Source: Acetobacteraceae bacterium (GTDB taxonomy: Bacteria; Pseudomonadota; Alphaproteobacteria; Acetobacterales; Acetobacteraceae). From it: a stretch of 6,904 bases of DNA. The stretch spans positions 1-6,904 of the forward strand of contig DAICYU010000225.1 in NCBI GenBank assembly GCA_027311485.1, given 5' to 3'. The notes below the pieces were generated by a model, which worked only from the letters and a program-made list of their open reading frames with translations, was not told the DNA's origin and did no database searches. Shown here piece after piece: positions 1 through 5,392 of this stretch (positions are counted from its first letter, which is position 1; each line of letters begins with the position of its first letter). The translations under genes and the position numbers were made by a program.

Positions 1-435
1 GCCTCTATTGAATTGCTGAACGCGCGTGTTGCCGACTGCATTGATCTGGCCTTGTTGACCAAACAAGCACACTGGAACTTGCGCGGTCGTGAATTCATCG
101 CCGTGCATGAAATGCTGGATGGCTTCAGGACCCAGGTCGACGAGTTCGTCGACACGATGGCGGAGCGGGTCACTCAGCTCGGCGGTACCGCGCTGGGAAC
201 CACCCAGGTCACCGCGAAGGCGACCACCTTGCCGCCTTACCCCACTGATATATCCAGCATTCCCGACCATCTGCACGCCCTGATCGAACGGTATGGCCAG
301 GCGGCCAACAACGTAAGGCAGTGTATCGACCAGGCGGCCGAGGCCGGCGACGCCGATACCGCCGACATCTTCACCGAAGTTTCCCGCGGGCTGGACAAGG
401 CTCTGTGGTTCCTGGAAGCGCATATGCAGGAGTAA
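1..435 (+). CDS. dps: Dps family DNA-binding ferritin-like protein (5' end missing)
   Basis: Dps proteins form 12-subunit shells that oxidise Fe(II) with peroxide, store the iron, and protect DNA in starvation or oxidative stress. The reading frame is open from base 1, so the start lies outside the window. An in-frame TTG at 13 is not a credible start because it falls inside the first conserved helix. The 144 visible codons contain the whole ferroxidase set. Counting from the first visible codon, H24 (in QAHWN), H36, D40, D51 and E55 have the same spacing as H51, H63, D67, D78 and E82 of E. coli Dps. Against a usual length of about 155-170 residues, roughly 15-25 N-terminal residues are missing. 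That tail often binds DNA, so DNA binding cannot be judged here. The C-terminus is complete and stops with TAA at 433-435. A KGG stress gene follows after 126 bp on the same strand. The family call is certain from the metal-site spacing. Confidence 0.95.
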   Translation, partial: ASIELLNARVADCIDLALLTKQAHWNLRGREFIAVHEMLDGFRTQVDEFVDTMAERVTQLGGTALGTTQVTAKATTLPPYPTDISSIPDHLHALIERYGQAANNVRQCIDQAAEAGDADTADIFTEVSRGLDKALWFLEAHMQE

Positions 436-465
436 CCGCATCAGGTTTGCGGGTGCGTCTTTGTA

Positions 466-482
466 ATCACACGATTTGTGAT
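466..482. repeat. Short inverted repeat upstream of the KGG gene
   Basis: ATCACA at 466-471 and TGTGAT at 477-482 are perfect reverse complements around a 5-base centre. The site lies 31 bp after the dps stop and about 80 bp before the KGG start. It could be an operator for a dimeric regulator or a weak hairpin. No T-run follows, so it is not a normal intrinsic terminator. The half-sites are in the opposite order to a CRP/FNR-type site (TGTGA-N6-TCACA). The rest of the 436-561 gap shows no promoter that I can assign; I found no GGAAC-type EcfG -35 element there. Confidence 0.3.
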
Positions 483-561
483 GACAACCCAGCGCTCGGC
501 CGTCCGTTGCAAGGCTACCGGTTCGCACGACCCGGTCACACACCGAGCATGAGGCGTTACG

Positions 562-786
562 ATGGCTGAAGAGCGACGCTCCCGCAATCCCGGAAACTTC
601 GCCGAAGATCGGGCAAGGGCAGCCCGCGCCGGGCACATCGGTGGCCAGCACAGTTCCGGCAATTTCGCGCATGACCGGGAGCGCGCAGCGGAAGCCGGAA
701 GAAAAGGTGGCTTGGCCAGCCATGGGCATGCGCGTGGCAACACGGCATCGCCAGATACCGAACGCGGCTCAGACAATCACGGCTGA
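562..786 (+). CDS. KGG-motif (YciG/Con-10-like) general stress protein
   Basis: This is a 74-residue, highly charged, Gly-rich protein without a membrane segment. Two 18-residue copies of the KGG stress motif lie at residues 11-28 and 33-50, each running from GNFA..DR to a final GG, and they match at 13 of 18 positions. The second copy ends in the canonical RKGG; the first has HIGG, so the Lys of the motif is replaced there. The tail (51-74) is Gly/His/Asn-rich and probably disordered. The start is ATG 562, preceded by GAGG at 551-554. Proteins of this type (E. coli and Salmonella YciG, Bacillus GsiB-like, fungal Con-10) are induced in the general stress response and are thought to be hydrophilic protectants; the exact biochemical action is not known. 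The gene sits between dps and a DUF892 gene, the partner seen in yciGFE clusters. The family call is firm. Confidence 0.9.
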   Translation: MAEERRSRNPGNFAEDRARAARAGHIGGQHSSGNFAHDRERAAEAGRKGGLASHGHARGNTASPDTERGSDNHG

Positions 787-813
787 GCCGCCTGGATCGG
801 AGAAGAAACAACC

Positions 814-1317
814 ATGAGCGAACATCCGGATGTCTCCATGCTCCGCGAGGTGCGTGCAACGTTCGCCAGTTCAGAACAGATGAATGATGCGGTTGGCAAG
901 CTGGGCGTATCCGGTTTCGACCGTGCCGACATAAGCCTGCCGTCGACGTTGCCGGATGCGACCCTGAATGAGCGGTCGCAGGCAGCATCGACAGACGTGG
1001 ACGCGCAGCAGATGCGTACACTCGGGGCCAGCACCGCTGCAACCGTCGCGGCGCTTGCCGCCGCAGGTGTGACGGTCGCGACAGGCGGTGCCGCGGCACC
1101 GGTTATCGCCGCGGCCGTTGTTGCGGGCGGCGCGGCAGGCGGGGCGACATACGCCGCCCACGGCGCTTCCGAACAGGCCCAGCAGCATGAACGTGACGCC
1201 CGTGCGGCCGATGGAGCCTTGGTTCTGGCCGTCCGGACAACGACCGACGCGAAGCGCGAGCAGGCGGAAAGCATTTTGCGCGCTGCGGGTGCAACCTCCG
1301 TCGAAGCAGTCGGCTGA
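814..1317 (+). CDS. Stress-cluster protein with glycine-zipper core (YflT/DUF1269-like ends)
   Basis: This 167-residue protein has three visible parts. Residues 11-42 look like a beta-alpha-beta unit (VRATF, helix, then a Gly-Phe-Asp-x-Ala-Asp-Ile strand), as in the small domains of heat-induced proteins of the YflT/17M kind. Residues 72-113 are Ala/Gly/Val-rich with GxxxG-like spacing, a possible membrane-inserting glycine zipper or pair of hydrophobic helices. Residues 134-167 form a second strand-helix-strand unit (GALVLAVRTTTD, then a helix ending in AAGATSVEAVG). The ends could fold together into one ferredoxin-like domain interrupted by the hydrophobic insert. The start is ATG 814 with GGAGAAG at 799-805, and the gene lies only 27 bp after the KGG stop, so the two are probably co-transcribed. 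Its function is unknown; a role in envelope or osmotic stress is inference from context. I recognise the architecture but not a named gene. Confidence 0.85.
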   Translation: MSEHPDVSMLREVRATFASSEQMNDAVGKLGVSGFDRADISLPSTLPDATLNERSQAASTDVDAQQMRTLGASTAATVAALAAAGVTVATGGAAAPVIAAAVVAGGAAGGATYAAHGASEQAQQHERDARAADGALVLAVRTTTDAKREQAESILRAAGATSVEAVG

Positions 1318-1441
1318 GGCGGCAAAGCGGCGCGACTTGACCGGCGAGGTGACGTGGATGCCGCATTTTGGCGTGCCCGCCGGGTATGATCAGCACAGCC
1401 ACCCGATCCACCCTCGAATTCTCATATTTCAGGAAACTACC

Positions 1442-1945
1442 ATGGCAGCAACGAAATCAATCAATGATCTGCTACTCAGCTTTATGCAGGACATCTACTA
1501 CGCCGAAAGGCAGATCTCGAAGTCTCTGCCGAAGATGGCAAAGGCGGCGCAGAATCCGCAGTTGAAGGAAGCCTTCACCTTGCACCGCGAGGAAACTCAG
1601 ACCCAGATCGAGCGGTTGCAAAGGGCGTTTGAAGCAATTGGCAAGCGTGCGCGCGGCGTGACATGCGAGGCAGTCAACGGCCTGATCGAAGAAACCGAAG
1701 AAGTCATCGAGGAATTTCCTGAAGGCAGCGTCCGCGACGCCGGCCTGGCCGCCTGCGCCCAGGCGGTCGAGCACTATGAGATGGCCCGCTACGGCGCCTT
1801 GATCGCCTGGGCCAAGGCGGTTGGCCAAAAGGAAGTGGTATCCCTGCTGGAGGAAACCCTGGCGGAGGAGAAAAAGACGGATACGCTGCTGAATAGTCTG
1901 GCGAACAAGGAGCTCAACAAGGATGCGGCCAAGCACGCCGCATAG
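1442..1945 (+). CDS. YciF/DUF892 family ferritin-like stress protein
   Basis: This 167-residue protein is nearly all helical. It is a four-helix ferritin-like protein of the DUF892 family (E. coli YciF), whose members are induced under general, osmotic or bile stress. Candidate metal ligands are E22 (YYAERQ), H48 and E50 (LHREET), E110-H111-E113 (VEHYEMARYG) and E138/E142/E143 (EETLAEEKK). These positions are read from the motif pattern, not from a structure alignment. The frame is open upstream to 1088, but that stretch overlaps the previous gene in another frame. ATG 1442 has AGGAA at 1431-1435 six bases before it and starts exactly where family similarity begins (MAATKSINDLLLSFMQDIYYAE). 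A 124-bp gap precedes it, longer than the gap before the 814 gene, so it may have its own promoter. I see no clear one, only a TATGAT at 1385-1390 without a convincing -35. The gene ends before a strong terminator. The family call is firm; the catalytic role is not known. Confidence 0.93.
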   Translation: MAATKSINDLLLSFMQDIYYAERQISKSLPKMAKAAQNPQLKEAFTLHREETQTQIERLQRAFEAIGKRARGVTCEAVNGLIEETEEVIEEFPEGSVRDAGLAACAQAVEHYEMARYGALIAWAKAVGQKEVVSLLEETLAEEKKTDTLLNSLANKELNKDAAKHAA

Positions 1946-1986
1946 GTCGTATTCGCCAATGCTCGTGCAACTGGCCTCCCAGTGCG

Positions 1987-2023
1987 CATGCGATCAGACG
2001 ATGACTTCTGGATCATGATCCAG
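1987..2023. repeat. Short copy of a dispersed intergenic repeat, with 16-bp palindrome
   Basis: Bases 1987-2020 match 5260-5293 without gaps at 29 of 34 positions; the longest shared block is the 10-mer GACTTCTGGA. The mismatches are at 1997, 2000, 2002, 2013 and 2016. Inside this copy, 2008-2023 (CTGGATCATGATCCAG) is a perfect 16-bp palindrome; the other copy lacks this symmetry. Both copies lie directly downstream of a gene end. Hairpin-bearing intergenic elements with GATC/CATGATC motifs are common in alphaproteobacteria (RIME-like mosaic elements). Assignment to that class is inference. Confidence 0.6.
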
Positions 2024-2029
2024 CCAGAT

Positions 2030-2065
2030 AATCCCCGCGATGCCCCTCCATCGCGGGGATTTTTT
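2030..2065 (+). terminator. Intrinsic terminator after the DUF892 gene
   Basis: A perfect 13-bp GC-rich stem (AATCCCCGCGATG at 2030-2042 with its complement at 2049-2061) closes a 6-base loop. The run of six T ends at 2065. It lies 84 bp after the DUF892 stop and is oriented to end transcription of the stress genes. It also lies downstream of the convergent oxidoreductase gene (stop at 2113), where the stem could work but the T-run is poor in that direction. Confidence 0.92.
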
Positions 2066-2112
2066 GCCTGCACAACGCGTTACCGTGATACGGCGCTCGA
2101 CAGAGCGACGGC

Positions 2113-3711
2113 TCAGGCGGCTTGTTGGTCCTCGCGGATCATCGCCGCGCCCTTCTCTCCGATCATGATTGTCGGGGCATTCGTGTTGCCGGTCGTCAGC
2201 GTCGGCATCACCGATGCATCGATCACGCGCAACCCGCTCAATCCCTGCACCCGCAGCCGCGAGTCCACCACCGCATTCGGCCCTTCACCCATGCGGCAGG
2301 TGCCAACCGGATGATAGATCGTGGTGCCATACTGTTTGGCATAGTCGAGCAATTCATCGTCCGTGGTTACATTGGGTCCGGGCAGAGTTTCGACCGTGCT
2401 ATATCGGGCAATCGCGGGCGCCGCGAAAATCTCCCGCGTAAATCGGATGCCTGCGAGCAGAACACGGGCGTCCGCCGGATCGGACAGATAGTTCGGCGTA
2501 ATGAGAGGCCGATCCGACGGATCCGGGCTATGGGCCATGATGGTGCCGCGGCTGTCGGGGCGTACCGGACAGACCGCGACCGTCATCCCGTCCTCCTTCT
2601 CCAAAGCACCGAACTTCGCCGCATCGTAGCTTGCCGGTGTGAACAGAAGCTGCAGGTCCGGACTCGCCTTTTCCGGCGATGACCGACAGAAGACCTGCGC
2701 CGTCGTCACCCCGAAGGTCAGCGCGCCACGACCCTCTACGGCGAACCGCATGACCTCACGCGCCAGTCGGACGCCACGGGACAGTTTGTTGATCGAAATG
2801 GACCCCCGCACGCGATGCGACACCCGCGCAACGTAATGATCCTGCAGATTCGTCCCGACGCCCCGTAAATCATGAACCACCGGAACCCCGATCGACTGCA
2901 GGTGCTCAGCTGGCCCGACACCCGAAATCTGCAGCAGGTGCGGGGAGTTGATGGCGCCTCCGCTCAGGATCACCTCACGATGCGCGCGTGCCGTAATGTC
3001 CTGCCCGCGTTGGCGGAACGACACGCCGACACAGCGCTTTCCTTCGAACAGCAGCCGGCTGGCCAATGCCTCGGTTTCAACGCGCAGGTTGGGACGGCCT
3101 TGCGCCTCCTTCAGGAAAGTCTGCGCTGTGGAGCCGCGCCAGCGGCCCTTGCGCGTCATCTGTGAATAGCCCACACCTTCCTGCTGCCGGCCGTTCAGAT
3201 CCTTGCTGAACGCATAACCGGCCTGCTGTGCTCCTTCGATGAAGCGATGTGTCAGCGGCAGGATGGTGCGATAGTCCTCGACCTTCAGCGGGCCGCCCTT
3301 GCCCCGGTACTCGGCGTCGATGCCCTGCTTGTAATCCTCGGACTTGCGAAAATAGGGCAGCACGTCGTCGAAGCTCCAGCCCCGGCAGCCCATCTGCGCC
3401 CAGCCGTCGAAATCGGCGGGATTGCCGCGCACGTACAGCATGCCGTTGATCGAGCTCGATCCGCCCAAGGTCTTTCCGCGCGGCCAGTGGATGCGCCGAC
3501 CGCCGCTGCCCTCAGTCGGTTCGCTGCTGTAGTTCCAGTTCACCACCGGGTGATACAGCAGCTTCAGGATGCCGGCCGGGATGTGGATCCACAGCAGCGA
3601 ATCCTTCGGCCCGGCTTCCAGCAGGATGACGCTTGCACCTGTCTCACTCAGCCGAGCGGCGACGACACAGCCGGCTGATCCGGCGCCGACAACGATGTAA
3701 TCTGCTTCCAT
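2113..3711 (-). CDS. GMC-family FAD-dependent oxidoreductase (choline/alcohol dehydrogenase-like)
   Basis: This 532-residue protein has the full length of the glucose-methanol-choline family, which oxidises alcohols through FAD. The FAD-binding GxGxxG is at residues 9-14 (VGAGSAG), with the ribose-binding acid E32 in LLEAG. GMC signature 1 lies near residues 80-105 (RGKTLGGSSSINGMLYVRGN...), and signature 2 reads GAINSPHLLQISGVGP. The active-site pair is H467 (YHPVGTCRMG) and N511 (TGNTNAP), with the same 44-residue spacing as H466/N510 of choline oxidase. There is no signal peptide or Tat motif, so it is cytoplasmic or membrane-associated. I chose ATG at 3711 because GGGA (3721-3718) lies six bases before it; the adjoining GTG at 3714 is possible but too close. 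Choline dehydrogenase (BetA) is one reading, but no betaine aldehyde dehydrogenase or betI is nearby, so the substrate is open. It is divergent from the lyase gene. Confidence 0.93.
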   Translation of the reverse strand: MEADYIVVGAGSAGCVVAARLSETGASVILLEAGPKDSLLWIHIPAGILKLLYHPVVNWNYSSEPTEGSGGRRIHWPRGKTLGGSSSINGMLYVRGNPADFDGWAQMGCRGWSFDDVLPYFRKSEDYKQGIDAEYRGKGGPLKVEDYRTILPLTHRFIEGAQQAGYAFSKDLNGRQQEGVGYSQMTRKGRWRGSTAQTFLKEAQGRPNLRVETEALASRLLFEGKRCVGVSFRQRGQDITARAHREVILSGGAINSPHLLQISGVGPAEHLQSIGVPVVHDLRGVGTNLQDHYVARVSHRVRGSISINKLSRGVRLAREVMRFAVEGRGALTFGVTTAQVFCRSSPEKASPDLQLLFTPASYDAAKFGALEKEDGMTVAVCPVRPDSRGTIMAHSPDPSDRPLITPNYLSDPADARVLLAGIRFTREIFAAPAIARYSTVETLPGPNVTTDDELLDYAKQYGTTIYHPVGTCRMGEGPNAVVDSRLRVQGLSGLRVIDASVMPTLTTGNTNAPTIMIGEKGAAMIREDQQAA

Positions 3712-3859
3712 CACGTTTCCCGGTTATCGGTTATGGCGGGATCGTTCTCCATCCGGGCGGCGGTGTCCAGGCGCGGTGGCAGATGGGGCCGCCGCGGGCG
3801 ATTGCCTCCGTGGCCTGCCTCTGGCTTAACCCGGCGGCACGCTAGCAGGAGCCGATGCC
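3712..3859. promoter_or_regulatory. Divergent promoter region with tandem CGGTTAT heptamers
   Basis: This 148-bp stretch must carry the start signals of both the oxidoreductase (-) and the lyase (+). Two adjacent copies of CGGTTAT occupy 3721-3734, next to the ribosome binding site of the oxidoreductase (GGGAAAC, 3721-3715 on the - strand). They may be a regulator site in the leader. AGGAG at 3847-3851 is the ribosome binding site of the lyase. I cannot assign -35/-10 boxes. Confidence 0.45.
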
Positions 3860-5227
3860 ATGCCCGTAAACCCCGCCGACGGTCCCATCCTGGGAACGCT
3901 GTACGGCAGCGACCCAATGCGGGCCGTGTTCGATGAACAGACCTACTTTCAGCGCATGCTGGACGTCGAAGCCGCGCTTGCCCGGGTGCAGGCCCGCCTT
4001 GGGATCATCCCGGCCGACGCCGCCGATGCCATCGTAGCCGCCGCGAAGGTCGAAAACCTGAGCACCGTGGACCTTGCCGCCAGTGCTCGCAATGTCGGCT
4101 ACCCGGTCGTTGGTCTCGTCGCCGGCCTGTCCAAGGCGGCCGGTGCGGCCGGCGCGTGGAGCCATTGGGGCGCCACCACCCAGGATATCATGGACACCGC
4201 GACGGTGCTGCAAGTGCGTGAGGGGCTGGATCTGATCGAGGCTGAACTGCGGGTGATCCTGACCGCGCTGATGACCCAGGCCAATCGCCACCGTGATACC
4301 GTGATGGCCGGACGCACGCATTTGCAGCAGGCTCTGCCGACAACCTTCGGTCTTAAATGCGCCATCTGGGCCATGCCGTTCATCGCCCATTTGGAGCGTC
4401 TGGCGCAGCTTCGCACCCGCGTTCAGATTGTTGAGTTCTCGGGCGCGGCCGGCACGCTCGCATCGCTGGGGGATCAGGGAATCCCGGTGATGCAGGCGCT
4501 TGCCGCGGAACTCGGCCTGCACGTGCCACCGGCACCCTGGCACGTCTGCCGTGATGGCTTGGCCGAAGCCGTCAACTTCCTGGGGCTGGTCGGCGGCACC
4601 CTGGCCAAGATCGCCACTGACATCGTCCTGCTGGCGCAGACCGAGGTTGGGGAAGCCGCGGAACCCTATATCGCCGGGCGCGGCCAGTCCTCCACAATGC
4701 CGCAGAAACGAAATCCCATCGCGTCCGAATACATCCTGGCGGCAACCCGCATGGTCCACGCACTTGTCCCGTCGATGCTCGGCGCCATGGCGCAGGATCA
4801 TGAACGCGGGACCGGCCCCTGGCAGACCGAAGCTTTAGTCCTGCCGCAGGCGTTTGTCCTGACCCACGGTGCGCTGCTGCATACAAGGGCGATCGCCGAA
4901 GGCATGGTCGTCGATCCAGCCCGGATGCGCGCGAATCTGGACATCACGCATGGCCTGATCGTTTCGGAAGCCGTGATGATGGGCCTGGCACCGGTCCTTG
5001 GCCGCGGCGAAGCGCATCACGTGGTCAAGCGGGCGTGCGACCGCGCGCTGGCCGACGGCATTTCACTCGCTGATGCCTTGCAATGCGACCCGGCGGTGGC
5101 ATCCCGCCTCGATCGCGCCGCGATCGAAATGCTGATCGACCCGGCCAACTACCTGGGCAGTGCCCACGCTTTCATTGACCGGGTCGCAGCGGCGTCAGAA
5201 CGGTATCATGACCGCCGTAGAGCATGA
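3860..5227 (+). CDS. Fumarase/aspartase-superfamily lyase, PcaB/adenylosuccinate lyase-like
   Basis: This 455-residue, all-helical protein has the three conserved regions of the superfamily: SHWGATTQDIMDT at 101-113, GRTHLQQALPTTFG at 151-164 with H154 as the probable acid, and the mobile loop GQSSTMPQKRNP at 275-286 with S277/S278 and K283. In the loop, Q276 stands where the classic G-S-x-x-M-x-x-K-x-N signature has Gly, and Q282 replaces the usual His of MPHKRNP. The N-terminus (LYGSDPMRAVFDEQTYFQRMLDVEAALA) resembles 3-carboxy-cis,cis-muconate cycloisomerase (PcaB) and related unassigned lyases more than purine-pathway PurB. No other protocatechuate gene is present, so true PcaB activity is doubtful; a lyase or cycloisomerase on another carboxylate is possible. 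AGGAG at 3847-3851, eight bases before ATG 3860, supports the start. The TGA stop (5225-5227) lies inside a repeat element. The superfamily is certain, the substrate unknown. Confidence 0.9.
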   Translation: MPVNPADGPILGTLYGSDPMRAVFDEQTYFQRMLDVEAALARVQARLGIIPADAADAIVAAAKVENLSTVDLAASARNVGYPVVGLVAGLSKAAGAAGAWSHWGATTQDIMDTATVLQVREGLDLIEAELRVILTALMTQANRHRDTVMAGRTHLQQALPTTFGLKCAIWAMPFIAHLERLAQLRTRVQIVEFSGAAGTLASLGDQGIPVMQALAAELGLHVPPAPWHVCRDGLAEAVNFLGLVGGTLAKIATDIVLLAQTEVGEAAEPYIAGRGQSSTMPQKRNPIASEYILAATRMVHALVPSMLGAMAQDHERGTGPWQTEALVLPQAFVLTHGALLHTRAIAEGMVVDPARMRANLDITHGLIVSEAVMMGLAPVLGRGEAHHVVKRACDRALADGISLADALQCDPAVASRLDRAAIEMLIDPANYLGSAHAFIDRVAAASERYHDRRRA

Positions 5228-5312
5228 TCGCCTGAGGCAGAAAGCCGGAAGGCGTAAATCATGCGATCAAACAAAGACTTCTGGAGCACGATCGGGTCAA
5301 CCTGACCCGATC
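5222..5312. repeat. Compound hairpin intergenic element after the lyase gene
   Basis: Three parts are visible. First, an imperfect hairpin: GCATGAT plus CGCCT (5222-5233) pairs with AGGCG (5250-5254) and ATCATGC (5258-5264) across a 3-base bulge. Second, 5260-5293 is the 34-base unit shared with 1987-2020. Third, a perfect 10-bp hairpin GATCGGGTCA-ACC-TGACCCGATC occupies 5290-5312. No T-run follows, so it is not a canonical terminator. The layout resembles palindromic mosaic elements of alphaproteobacteria; the first bases overlap the end of the coding region and supply its stop codon. Confidence 0.65.
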
Positions 5313-5339
5313 ATGACCGAGTGTCCTGCCCCCGAAGTT

Positions 5340-5356
5340 CGTCGCACTGAGCGACG
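5340..5356. repeat. Small hairpin near the 3' end of the RTX-like gene
   Basis: CGTCGC (5340-5345) and GCGACG (5351-5356) pair around ACTGA. Flanking CCCC (about 5329-5332) and GGGG (5363-5366) could extend it across an internal loop. It lies 37 bp beyond the stop of the - strand RTX-like gene and could help end its transcript, but a T-run is missing. I see nothing else in the 5313-5392 gap. Confidence 0.35.
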
Positions 5357-5392
5357 GACGTAGGGGACGAGCAGGCCACTGAAAACAAAGGG

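Noticed and set aside
466..482. CRP/FNR-type binding site
   Set aside because: The half-sites are in reversed order (ATCACA...TGTGAT) compared with TGTGA...TCACA.
557..1325. Open frames on the - strand opposite the KGG and glycine-zipper genes
   Set aside because: Low-complexity Ala- or Arg-rich shadows of genes with better evidence on the + strand.
1337..1390. Sigma-70-like promoter before the DUF892 gene (TTGACC at 1337, TATGAT at 1385)
   Set aside because: The two boxes are 42 bp apart, and neither has a good partner at 16-18 bp.
1088..1441. N-terminal extension of the DUF892 gene
   Set aside because: It overlaps the preceding gene in another frame, is Arg/Pro-rich, and family similarity plus the ribosome binding site start at ATG 1442.
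3842..4801. Long open frame of 319 codons on the - strand
   Set aside because: It lies opposite the lyase gene, which has clear catalytic motifs; the translation is Gly/His/Arg/Gln-rich without a family look. It is typical of antisense frames in GC-rich DNA.
5290..5312. Intrinsic terminator for the lyase or the RTX-like gene
   Set aside because: The stem is perfect, but neither strand has a T-run directly after it; the repeat-element reading fits better.
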